Positions 9,396 through 17,551 of a stretch of 21,157 nucleotides of DNA are shown in pieces (position 1 is the first letter of the stretch; each line of letters opens with the position of its first letter). The DNA is from Theristus sp. LFF4_11 (lineage: Eukaryota > Nematoda > Chromadorea > Monhysterida > Xyalidae). The position numbers and the translations under genes were made by a program. The notes beneath the pieces were generated by a model that worked only from the letters and a program-made list of their open reading frames with translations, searched no databases and was not told the origin of the DNA. Location: NCBI GenBank assembly GCA_030248135.1, contig JASANC010004813.1, forward strand, positions 1 through 21,157, in the 5' to 3' direction.

Positions 9396-9713
9396 GCGGC
9401 CGAAGTATAGCGGCCTGAAGGATTGCGGCCTGGACGATAGCGGCCGGAGCATCGCGGCCTGGACAATCGGGGCCTGGAAGATTGCGGCCCGGGGCGATTG
9501 CGGCCTGGGAGGGCTGCGGCCTGGGACAATTGCGGCGCGGGACAATTGCGGCCGAAGTATAGCGGCCTGGACGATAGCGGCCGGAGCATCGCGGCCTGGA
9601 CAATAGCGGCCTGGAAGATTGCGGCCCGGAACGATTGTGGCCTGGGAGGATTGCGGCCTGGGAGGATTGCGGCCTGGGACAATTGCGGCGCGGGACGATT
9701 GCGGCCCACGATG
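9396..9713 (+). repeat. G+C-rich tandem array with higher-order structure (left copy)
   Basis: About twenty consecutive units of 14-16 bp each start GCGGCC or a close variant and differ in their tails, for example GAAGTATA, TGGACGATA, GGAGCATC, TGGACAATA, TGGAAGATT, CGGAACGATT, TGGGAGGATT, TGGGACAATT and GCGGGACAATT. The series of tails repeats in the same order twice, giving a higher-order repeat of about 9 units (roughly 135-150 bp). It contrasts sharply with the A+T-rich surroundings. Long open frames appear in several frames on both strands because unit lengths vary and stops are rare; they are not genes. Confidence 0.85.
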
Positions 9714-9993
9714 TTTTCATGCTTTGTCACTTTTTCAGATCAAATTCTAGGGGGCTGGGGGGGGGGCTGCCCGCCAAAAAAAATTTCGAATTTATCTCTA
9801 TCTGGGCTCGGCGACAAGGAAAGTTGAGAATGGACGATTTCGATTTTGGGTTCTAAGAAAAAAATAATTACTATTCAATAAACAAGAAGACAACGTTTTT
9901 GGAAAAAAAATGAAAACTCGTGTGCGAGCATAACAATAGGAATAATATAACCAGTTGCGTGCGACAAAGACAATGACAAAGCACCAATATTTC
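9714..9993. other. Spacer between arrays in element C
   Basis: It contains a long G run (GGGGGGCTGGGGGGGGGGCTG class, near 9750-9770) followed by A+T-rich DNA. Its left edge (GCGGCCCACGATG...GCTTTGTCAC) and right edge (GACAAAGCACC...CGTGGGCCGC) are imperfect inverted copies, so the array-to-flank junction is itself duplicated in inverted orientation. Confidence 0.5.
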
Positions 9994-10212
9994 GTGGGCC
10001 GCAATCGTCCCAGGCCGCAATCGTCCCTGGTCGCAATGGTCCCTGGACGCAATCGTCCCTGGCCGCAATCGTCCTTGGCCGCAATCCTTCAGGCCGCGAT
10101 CCTTCATGCCGCAATCGTCCTAGGCCACGATCCTTCATGCTGCTATCCTTCAGGCCGCGATGCTTCGGCCGCAATGCTTCGGCCTCTATCTAATGGGCCG
10201 CAATCGAACGCA
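9994..10212 (-). repeat. Degenerate central G+C-rich tandem array
   Basis: Units of the same GGCCGCAATCGTCC type run in the opposite orientation to the left array, with more variation (CCTTCAGGCCGC, CCTTCATGCCGC, ATGCTTCGGCC). The regular 9-unit order of the outer arrays is not kept here. Confidence 0.75.
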
Positions 10213-10250
10213 CACCTTTGTGAAAGCGAACAGTTGGAATTTGAGTTCGA

Positions 10251-10508
10251 AAATTAATGCAAAACCTTTTTCTGATTTGGGAGGCACAGAAAAATAAAAA
10301 GCATCAGTTTTGCCGTTCCATGTCTGCCAAACTGGCTCCACAGCGATTTACAAATTTTCAAGGATGAGCAGAGGAGAAATACGATCTGGACAGTGGATCC
10401 CGGTCGCCGCCGCCGTCGTCGTTGCAAAACCAAAAATTCCGCCATCAAAACTGCTGCTTTTTATTTTTCTGTGTCTCCCAAATCAGAAACAAGGTTTTAC
10501 ATTAATTT
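10251..10508. mobile_element. Small nested foldback element F
   Basis: Arms of about 65 bp are near-perfect inverted copies: 10251-10318 (AAATTAATGCAAAACC, TGATTTGGGAGGCACAG, AAAAATAAAAAGCATCAG) and 10441-10508 (the reverse complement, ending GGTTTTACATTAATTT). The 120-bp centre is G+C-richer, with a run of Arg or Ala/Val codons depending on frame (CGCCGCCGCCGTCGTCGT). No transposase motif is convincing. The flanking TTAA-type sequence may be a target duplication. Confidence 0.65.
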
Positions 10509-10518
10509 CCCAACTCAT

Positions 10519-10846
10519 AGGCCACAATCGTCCCGCGCCGCAATTGTCCCAGGCCGCAATCCTCCCAGGCAGCAATCCTCCCAGGCCGCAATCGTTCCGT
10601 GCCGCAATCTTCCAGGCCGCTATTGTCCAGGCCGCGATGCTCCGGCCGCTATCGTCCAGGCCGCTATACTTCGGCCGCAATCGTCCCGCGCCGCAATTGT
10701 CCCAGGCCGCAGTCCTCCCAGGCCGCAATCCTCCCAGGCCGCAATCGCCCCGGCCCGCAATCTTCCAGGCCGCGATTGTCCAGGCCGCGATGCTCCGGCG
10801 GCTATCGTCCAGGCCGCAATCCTTCAGGCCGCTATACTTCGGCCGC
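10519..10846 (-). repeat. G+C-rich tandem array with higher-order structure (right copy)
   Basis: The inverted copy of the left array. Read on the minus strand the units start GCGGCC and follow the same order of tails (GAAGTATA, TGAAGGATT, TGGACGATA, GGAGCATC, TGGACAATC, TGGAAGATT, and so on), again in two higher-order rounds. The inner edge differs from the left array by an extra TGGGAGGATT-type unit. Confidence 0.85.
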
Positions 10847-11194
10847 AAAAGACCATTTGCCTCACAAATGCTCGCACATCAAAAATCAAAAAAAAACCAT
10901 AAAAAAGATTAAATTTCTTTTTTGAACTTGACATTCAGGCAAAACCGCCAGCCAATCAACTAATACTACAAATTATCCAGGACGACTATAATGGTGTTTC
11001 AATTTTCAGCTCTGAACACCTTAGCACACGCCAGTGAGAGCATTTTAGAATTGGAACCTTTTTTTTGGCCCACCCTGTATGTATTGTCGTTTCAGGAAGA
11101 CCGGAGGCACAAAAGTTTAACGCCCCAAGGAAAAACCCCACAACCGAACCAAACCCGTAAAATGTCAGCACACGGCGAAGTGTCTACCGTAACC

Positions 11195-11277
11195 TAATTT
11201 TGAATTCCGTGTAACATTTTCTTATCCGCGTGTGCAAACGCATTGAGTACCGGAACCAAAATAAAAGACAATACATG
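11195..11277 (+). repeat. Dispersed direct repeat (partner at about 7950-8042)
   Basis: Shared words in the same order: TTTTGAATTCC with a following GT.A/CATT, CGCATTGAGT, ACCAAAATAAAAGA and a CAT.TGTAC end. The two copies are diverged but collinear over about 90 bp. One ends next to the start of element E; the other lies about 200 bp before element C. Confidence 0.45.
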
Positions 11278-11756
11278 TACAGGGTGTCCCAAAAAACATA
11301 ACAAAAGTAAACGGCTCGTGCGGCCGACTGGTTGCACTTGAAGCCGTGAAATTTGAAACACTTTTAGAACTAAGGAACACATTTTGTTTGTTCAAATTTT
11401 GTCCCGAAATTCCACTTTTTCAATAATATTTCAGCAGAAATACGTAAAAACTCAAAAATCACCTAAATTCAGTTTTTTTGACTCAAGATAAACATCATTG
11501 TCGTCATCGAGAATCTCATCTGGCAGTGGCACAAGCTCATCGTCAGCTTCAACTTCACCGATGTCATCATGTTCATGTTCACGGTCGTTCAGTTTCATTT
11601 TTCTCGGCTGCTCAATGTGTTTTCCATTGTTTCTGAATGAACGCCGACATTCAATGTTTGAAACTGATGATCACTTTCTGGTGCAGCGCCCGATCATCGA
11701 TGATTTTTTTGCACACCGCTGCAGTGGTGGGCGCCGAAAATGTCCGTCATTATCCG

Positions 11757-11900
11757 TCAGAAGCCCCCAAACGCAAAAGTCAAAGACTTCATGTCCGGAC
11801 TCCTCTCGGGCCATTCAATTCTGCCCATGCGGCCGATCCAGCGGTCACCGAACGACGCCGACAGCCACTCGCGCACTTGTTTCAATTTTCCTCTTGACTT
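11757..11900 (-). pseudogene. Transposase catalytic-region fragment in the centre of element E
   Basis: The minus-strand frame reads VREWLSASFGDRWIGRMG, then RIEWPERSPDMKSLTFAFGGF and a stop. This matches the segment around the last catalytic Asp of mariner-like/IS630 transposases (RWIGRxGPIxWPxRSPDLxPxDFFLWG). The usual D-x-x-P-x-D-F-x-x-W-G has decayed to D-x-x-S-x-T-F-x-x-G-G; the Asp after SP is kept. An inactive remnant. Confidence 0.7.
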
Positions 11901-11903
11901 ATG

Positions 11904-12035
11904 GGCTTGGGGCACCTGAAGGAAATTGTGTACCGTTCGGCGCCCAACATTTTCGACAATTTGAAAACCAAAATTCGCAGTGGTGTGCAAAAAATTAACG
12001 GTGATCGGGCATTGCCGAATGTCGGCAATCATTGA
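11904..12035 (+). pseudogene. Transposase C-terminal fragment in the right arm of element E
   Basis: The plus-strand frame reads GLGHLKEIVYRSAPNIFDNL, then KTKIRSGVQKINGDRAL and a stop. This is the segment that normally follows the WG of the DDE region (WGHLKxxVYxxxPxxxxxLKxxI). It is on the opposite strand from the DDE fragment next to it, so the order has been inverted. Further along the arm, in changing frames, are IEQLKKK and an acidic tail with APLPYVNLDDDNDDY. The left arm holds a more damaged inverted copy. Confidence 0.65.
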
Positions 12036-12454
12036 GAACAATAAAAAAGACATTGAGCAGCTGAAAAAAAAGTGAAACTAAAGGGTCGAGAGGATAAATC
12101 TGATGAGATCAGTGGAAGACGAAGCTGAAGATGAACTTGCGCCACTGCCATATGTGAATCTCGATGACGACAACGATGATTATCCTGAGTCAAAATGTTG
12201 AAGTTAGGTTATTTTTGAGTTTTTACGCATTTCTGCTGAAATATTGCTGAAAAAGTGGAATTTCGAGATAAAATTTGGACACACAAAATGTGTTCCTTAT
12301 TTCTAAAAGTGTTTCAAATTCCACGGGTTCACGTGCAACGAGTCGGCCGCACGAGCCATTTACTTTTGTTATGTTTTTTTTTGGGACACCCTGTATATTG
12401 TAAATAGGGCACCCAATAATTATTTTTTCCTTTCAAATATTTGACTCATCATCG

Positions 12455-12460
12455 TTTATT
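12455..12460 (-). terminator. Poly(A) signal overlapping the stop of the minus-strand ShK gene
   Basis: On the minus strand the TAA stop at 12458-12456 is part of AATAAA (12460-12455). A stop inside the poly(A) signal leaves almost no 3' UTR. The true stop may therefore be elsewhere if the last exon is spliced. Confidence 0.4.
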
Positions 12461-14488
12461 GCATTGATGAGACGTTACGCTTGGGAAATGTAAAACGTAC
12501 TGCTGATTTCACAGACGAACTGATTGTTGACGTTGTGGTCAGTTGTACGCACGTCGCACCACGTGACTGGCAGAATATTGCAGTTTCAACTGCAACAAGT
12601 TTTTGTAGCGTAAAATTTTGAATCATGGGTTGCATGAACATAACGTAGAGACAGAGACCTGTGCATCCGCAGGTGCCGCATGCTCGTTGACATGACGACC
12701 GCATGAAACGTGGATTCTGATCGCATTCGCCCACACTCGCCCAAAAACAACAATACTGAAAAAGCACATTTTTAATAGGTCAACACCATTCTCCTGCCAC
12801 CGAACACAAAAACTTGATCACAAAATCTCTAAAGTGCCATGTTTCATCATACTATTAGCGTTTTGTTCACTACTATTGCCGCTGGCCAAACGCCCATCAG
12901 TTTTCTGCAGTGCTGCTTACAGTAACCACGGGAATGGTGTTTTTTGTTTTTGTCTAGGATTTGTAGGAGTTAAGAGCGGTTATATTTTTAGACCGTGGCA
13001 TTTTACATGGAGTTGGTGCATATAGACTGGTATGATATATTGAATTATCAACTGAACCAGAGCAACGGCCGTCAATACAACAAGAACAAGCAAAGAAAAC
13101 AAATGCTTGGTGAGCACAGCGTGTGCGTCCAGACAAGCTGCAGCTGCCACTGCCGGTGTAGGAGTGTTGTTGATTATTTGCTGATGCCGCTGCTTTGTGT
13201 CACTTTTGTTGCTGCTTGGGCGGATGACGCGGGTTGGCATTCGAACGCGTGTCGCACGTTTGTACGCTGACCAACACCGCGCAGACACTGCAATTTTGTA
13301 AAATCCGCTGAATTAAGTTGGTCTGAAAGTTTCCGTCTGTGTCTGGTTAGGACCACAATTTATAGTTTTTTTTCTTTGAGATCAGGGGTGGGGTGGTCGA
13401 GGGTTTCTGACGCTCACATGTTCTTGAATATGACAGTGATTGGGCCGTGGTATGGTATGTTTTTCAGTGTTCCGTGCACAAATGCTCACCTCTAACGCAT
13501 TTCACTGGCGGTGGACCGAAGTCGATGAGTCCGCCAGGTATGCCGTTCGGGAATATCTCGCACGCGTTCTGCCTTGTTTGTGCACATCGTTCTCCACCTG
13601 AACTTCTGCTTCAACCCTGTATACAATCAAACTCTAAATTATAGGCAATCAGCTGATTGGTTGGTGATCACGCGATGCATGTTTTCTGTGCAGAACAGAC
13701 TCCGCCCCCACATCAATGCCACCCAACACAGAATCAGCTGATTGCCTGTAATGTAGAGTTTGACTGTACAATCAGGTGATTGGTCGGGCCGATGTTCTTC
13801 AAGCTTTGGTGTTTGTTTATTCCGGAAACGGCATTCCAATGAAAACCGATGCTTTTTAAGGAAGCAAATCTTTTTCATGTCGAAAAAATGTTAGCTATTG
13901 AACTTGGACATTAGGCGTTTTTTTCACTGTTTTATTCGACAGAACGTTTCAGCTTTAGATCGAGCGGTGCTAGATTACGAAACCACATTTGTTTTTGAAA
14001 TTTTTTTTAATTTTTTTAAATTTTTATTTTTTTGTCCCCATCCCGTCAACGTTATCCTTTTGGATTGTTCAAATTTGTAAAAAATTATTGTGATTTTTTG
14101 ACAACGACAATGTGGTCGCTATGGTCAAACAAAAAAAAACTTCAGTTTGTTTTTTACAAATTTGGATTGACACCAATTTTAGAAGTTCAGGAATTTTCAG
14201 CACGAGTAAGATGCTGAAACCCGCTTACGTCCGAAAAAACCGTTCCAAATCAAAGTTTCCGTTACTCAAAAAAGATAAGCGCGCAGAGCGTGGGCAGATT
14301 CGTCTCATAAAAAACTCACAGGCACGTTTGTAACTTTTGTACGCAGGATTTCCATCCAGCTGATTCAGGAATTCTTCAAGTGCTAATGTCGGTTGAGTAG
14401 GTGATTTTTTGACAGTAAGTCGTCTTCCGTAACATGTGATCCTCGTAGTAATGGCAACAAACAGCAAACACCAGAACTTAAAATGCAT
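12456..14488 (-). CDS. Secreted protein with an unrecognised Cys-rich domain and a ShK domain (four exons)
   Basis: Exons by phase matching: 14488-14320 (donor T|GTGAGT, phase 1), 13597-13490 (acceptor AAGTTCAG, donor AGAG|GTGAGC, phase 1), 13287-13118 (acceptor AAATTGCAG; donor GCT|GTGCTC, weak, phase 0), and 12755-12456 (acceptor CTTTTTCAG). Total 248 residues. Residues 1-20 are a signal peptide (MHFKFWCLLFVAITTR). Residues 57-97 form a cysteine-rich module with C57, C61, C69, C90 and C97 around the motif IPGGLIDFGPPPVKC. A basic, then Thr/Pro/Ala-rich linker follows (NNTPTPAVAAAA). Residues 144-178 are a ShKT domain (CLDAHA joined to YCCFWASVGEC, NPRFM, C-x3-C-x2-C). The intron splits this ShK domain after its first seven residues, and the joined spacing equals that of the third ShK domain in the gene at 15980. 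The tail after C180 may be intron: a donor ACAG|GTCTCT lies there. Likely extracellular; biochemical role unknown. Confidence 0.65.
13618..13770. mobile_element. Small inverted-repeat element (MITE-like) in intron 1 of the ShK gene
   Basis: Arms of about 40 bp are inverted copies: TCAAACTCTAAATTATAGGC then AATCAGCTGATT (13627-13659) and the reverse complement near 13730-13768 (AATCAGCTGATTGCCTGTAA, then TGTAGAGTTTGA). Each arm contains a perfect 14-bp palindrome (CAATCAGCTGATTG or nearly so). The centre is about 70 bp. The left end overlaps CCCTGTATAC, like the mariner-type ends elsewhere in the window. Confidence 0.6.
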
Positions 14489-14964
14489 TATTGAATTTTT
14501 AACAGAAAAATTGCGTACGTATACATATGTTAGAGTTTTTAGAGTTATCGGTTTATGAATCAACTTTCTTTTTATGTATGATCAAAAAGACACCGTAAAA
14601 TTTTGTTTCATGAAAGCGTCCATTTTACAAAGGGTGTAAAAAGCAAAAACTCGCGTGAATGGGCGAATTAGGAAATGGAAAATGAAGTTAACTCAAGATA
14701 ACAATAACAACTAACATGAGACACTATCACATGATATTGTAACTTTGATTTTATTCTCACAAAACCGGTATGTGAAAAACGACGACGTTGTTTTCCAACA
14801 TGTCATCAAAGCCACCAAAAGTAGCATTTTTCACTGGCACTGTAACTTTCCACGCAGTGTAATTTCTGCACTTCCTTGTCCAGTGTGTACTGTGCAGGCT
14901 TAAAACACGAATCGATTTGGATTTTCCCACAAGTACAAACAGTGCACTTTTCTTATTGCACTGA
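14489..14964. other. Region 5' of the minus-strand ShK gene
   Basis: A+T-rich and probably containing the promoter and 5' UTR of the gene starting at 14488. I see no supported exon. It lies inside the 1.5-kb interval between the two divergent ShK genes. Confidence 0.35.
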
Positions 14965-15105
14965 TTAAAAAATTTCAGCAAAATTCTCAACAAGATTTTG
15001 GGCTTGATTCAGGAGCGCAACAACATGGGATCCCGAAATAAGCTCAACATCTTGTTTTGCAAATGGCTGCAAAATGCTTCCGAGAGTTTCTACGGTAGTC
15101 TGGTT
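14965..15105 (-). CDS. Candidate terminal exon of an unidentified gene
   Basis: After an acceptor TTTCTGAG the minus strand is open for 46 codons to TAA at 14967-14965. It reads as a plausible helical segment: VETLGSILQPFAKQ, then ELISGSHVVALLNQAQNLVE, then NFAEIF. The regular hydrophobic spacing is more protein-like than neighbouring chance frames. A phase-0 donor (CAA|GTAGCA, near 15328) after an open frame containing NHDYPPDTSSEHIPLSVLHS could supply the previous exon. No start codon or family was identified. It would lie between the divergent ShK genes. Confidence 0.3.
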   Translation of the reverse strand, partial: NQTTVETLGSILQPFAKQDVELISGSHVVALLNQAQNLVENFAEIF

Positions 15106-15489
15106 CTCAGAAATGGTCAAATGTTTATTTTAGACCTGCGGTAAAAATTCCGGTGAAGATATCGGTTTAGGTAATAATGCCGGTAACGGTAAAGGTAATG
15201 GATTTTTTCAGCGCGGAGTCTGTTTTTCTCAGTGTGTGGGAGTTTCAGGAAAACTGCAACGTCACACCCCCCAATGTTGTCAATGTTTGTGCAGAAATTA
15301 TTGTTACACTTGCAGTTGCAGTTGCTACTTGTAATGAATGCAGCACACTCAGAGGAATGTGTTCACTTGACGTGTCTGGTGGATAATCATGGTTGAGTGG
15401 CAGTTGGAGTAGATGAGTTTGTTTTGCACAAACATTCGCGCACATGTGTGTCAAACATAATAACACACAATTGCACCGTACACGGTGTT

Positions 15490-15960
15490 TTACAAAAGCA
15501 TGCACTCGAATTGTTCTGCAATCGCATGTTCTGGAACGGAACTAATATAACATTGAAATGACTGACATCTGTTCAGAACATTAAAAGAACACTGAAATGG
15601 AATAGGTATAACTGTTTGGTACTCTCGCCACAAAAAGAATCGCGTCTTTGCGTCTATTAGGCATATCCGTGAAGCTCGACAAGTACACACCCTGTACAAT
15701 CTGTGAATGCATGCAACAACAAATTGGGATAGAACATAAGTTATTTTTTCTGTTTGAAAACGAAATCGTTCAACACTATGGCAAGATGCTTCAGACAACT
15801 TGAACACTGGTTTTCCACTGGCAACGAATGCATCAACGTCAGTGTACTTTGAACAGTCGGTAGTGTTTCGTTTCAAAACGAATGTTTCCGTGTTGCCGTT
15901 GTGTCTTGTGCTAGAGTTCGATTTTCTCAGTTTTGTCGAATGTGCGTGTGCGTGATTTCA
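15490..15960 (-). other. Long minus-strand open frame without an ATG
   Basis: The frame is open for about 155 codons from a TGA near 15963 to a stop at 15490. Its first half looks protein-like (NTTDCSKYTDVDAFVASGKP, VFKLSEASCHSVERF), but there is no ATG and only weak acceptors (AACTCTAG). The second half contains CACACCCTGTA (15686-15696), which looks like a mariner-type end, so the frame probably does not continue as coding. It overlaps the 5' flank of the three-ShK gene on the other strand. It may be an exon fragment or chance. Confidence 0.2.
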
Positions 15961-15979
15961 ACGAGCACTGCAGATCAAC

Positions 15980-17551
15980 ATGCGAGTCCCGTGGGCGGTG
16001 CTGGTGCCGCCGCTCGTTGGCGCTGCGCTCAGTGTGCTCGCGGCGTCGGGCGTCCTCGGCCAACAGTGCACGGACGTCAAGAAGAACTGCGCCCGGCTGC
16101 AGAAGCTCGGCGTCTGCAAGAACAACCGCGGCCGCAGTCAGCAGCTGTGCTTTCGAACGTGCTTCAATTGCGAGTGCGTGCCACATCGCTCAGTCGACTC
16201 GAGACGAGTTTGCGACAAGTTTTTACAGATGCTTAGATTTATTCACGGCCAACACCGGCGACAGCGACTTGCAATGATGAGGAGCATGATGGCAGATGCT
16301 GATGATGAAGAGGATAGTCTCTGTGCAAAGAGAGTGTGTCGCAACACTGATGCTGGTGCTGCCCGTAATAATAAAGTGCTCTTATTCGACCACGCTCTGC
16401 TCAGCCCGGACGCGCTTGGTGAGCACTCGCATGGGCGCACTGATACACTGCCGCATGTGCGGACAACCCACACACCGACCACTGCGACAACTCCCGCGGC
16501 CACAGGTAAATTCGAGTTTTGCGACTTTTCGCGTTCTTATTATACACGCTGAAAAGTATCTGAATGCACATACAGTGTAGGTGTCCGGTGTCCTGCCACC
16601 TTTTTAGCGCGTATAACTGTAAAGAATTTTCGGACTTGTTGTGCAACTACAACTACAACTACAACTGTTGCTGTAACAGTAGCCGGCGGTTCGATAGTGC
16701 ACTGCTACGATGTAACGACGATGTGCAAGCCGTGGGCTGCGAGCGGAGAGTGTGCCGCAAACCCGCGATGGATGCATCGCTACTGTCGTGTCTCGTGCAA
16801 CACCTGCGGACCATTGGAGCCACTCACACTGACGAAAGTGGCATTGAATCATCCAACTGGCAAACACACCAATACACGCAGTCAAGGTGATTTCGATTCC
16901 GTTCATTTGTACGATTATAACGTTTATTATCATTGATTTTTTGCTTTGCCATTTGGTGTCCCTCTGCTTATGATGGTTGTGATCTATGTGCAATGTTCCT
17001 GCTCTGCAATGTATTACTGAGCTTGATTTACTGTTGAATCTAGCAACAAGCCGTGACATGACAGGCACAAAGCGTCCTGCTTGCAGCATGTCGCAGCTTC
17101 TGTTTGAGTGTGACATCTGGTGCAAACGCACATTTGTGTTGTCCGCAGTAAACTCACAGACTGCCGAATGGAATCCGTTCGCTTCGACGAAACTTCCATC
17201 CGAACACCGACAGAGTTCTATCGGACGTCTGCGAGTTTGCTTTTCGCCAGCCGCTTGTGATTGTCTCTTGTCCTTTCCGTTGTGTCTTTCTGTTTTGTCC
17301 AGATGAAGGTGCAAAATAAAATAGAAAAAAACTCGCTTCACAATAAAAAATCGACATGCAGTCGGAAGTTTAGTGCATTGTGCATGCAGACACGAAATTG
17401 TCACATTTTCAACTGAAGATCTAAAAACTTCTCTTTAGCATGTGTCGATGCACACCAATGGTGCGGCTTTTGGTCAGAGCACCATGAATGTAATAAAAAT
17501 CCGAGGTACATGCATGCGATGTGCGTGAAGAGCTGCGGTCGATGTAGTTGA
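15980..17551 (+). CDS. Secreted protein with three ShK domains (three exons)
   Basis: Exons 15980-16505 (donor ACAG|GTAAAT), 16608-16886 (acceptor TTTTTAG, donor AAG|GTGATT) and 17439-17551 (acceptor CTCTTTAG, stop TGA). Both introns are phase 1, so ShK modules are exchangeable units. Total 305 residues. Residues 1-27 are a signal peptide. ShK1 is C30-C64 (CTDVKKNC, GVC, C-x3-C-x2-C) without the NPxxM turn. A long linker follows, with an acidic patch (ADADDEED), two further cysteine pairs and a Thr/Pro-rich end; exon 2 begins with a Thr run from an ACAACT repeat. ShK2 is C208-C242 (CYDVTTMC, WAASGEC, NPRWM). ShK3 is C270-C304 (CVDAHQWC, FWSEHHEC, NPRYM), ending one residue before the stop. 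An AG just upstream of the ATG (CACTGCAG|ATCAAC) could be a trans-splice site. Probably an extracellular or cuticle/secretome protein; channel-blocking or enzyme-associated roles known for other ShK proteins cannot be inferred here. Confidence 0.8.

Larger units (their letters stand above)
8244..11079. mobile_element. Composite foldback element C (2.8 kb) with mariner-like ends
   Basis: Both ends carry the same inverted sequence, beginning TACAGGGTGGGCC (8244) and ending GGCCCACCCTGTA (11079). The match runs on for about 85 bp of near identity (to about 8328, and from about 10994). The inner flanks continue as inverted copies: 9257-9395 matches 10847-10988, each next to a G+C-rich tandem array (9396-9713 and 10519-10846) that is also inverted between the two halves. 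The left arm is interrupted by nested element D, because the right arm runs straight through the corresponding point. Between the arrays lie a spacer with a long G run, a third array and the small foldback F. No intact transposase is present. Flanking TA on each side fits Tc1/mariner insertion. Confidence 0.75.
11278..12395. mobile_element. Palindromic mariner-derived element E (1.1 kb)
   Basis: Ends are TACAGGGTGTCCCAAAAAAC at 11278 and the inverted GGGACACCCTGTA ending at 12395, flanked by TA. The two halves are inverted copies over almost the whole element. The outer 110 bp match closely (ATAACAAAAGTAAA, GGCTCGTGCGGCCGACT, GAAACACTTTTAGAA), then AAACTCAAAAAT, then the TCATC/GATGA-rich acidic-tail coding part, up to about 11750 on the left and from about 11925 on the right. 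Only about 160 bp in the centre is single copy, and it encodes part of the DDE domain of a mariner-type transposase. It is therefore a large foldback derivative with a duplicated element end. Confidence 0.8.

Noticed and set aside
9283..9856. Several long open frames on both strands encoding Arg/Pro/Gly/Ala-rich proteins
   Set aside because: They are produced by the 14-16-bp GCGGCC tandem units, which lack stops in many frames; overlapping frames on both strands, no domain, inside a transposon.
10310..10925. Long plus-strand open frames across the right array (up to 200 codons)
   Set aside because: Same cause: low-complexity translation of the repeat array plus element F, in overlapping frames.
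12834..13025. Plus-strand hydrophobic frame resembling a signal peptide (CFIILLAFCSLLLPLA)
   Set aside because: Starts at GTG, lies in an intron of the minus-strand ShK gene and leads to no domain.
15686..15696. CACACCCTGTA as a transposon end
   Set aside because: Only 11 bases match and no inverted partner or subterminal similarity was found; kept only as a hint.
16986..17306. Plus-strand open frame of 106 codons within intron 2 of the three-ShK gene
   Set aside because: No ATG-led domain or good splice pair, and not needed: exons 2 and 3 join in phase. An extra alternative exon cannot be excluded.
16604..17404. 266-codon minus-strand open frame
   Set aside because: It lies antisense to exon 2 and intron 2 of the three-ShK gene, has a GTG rather than an ATG at its start, no recognisable domain and simple Cys-Ser repeats from the antisense of the ACAACT repeat.
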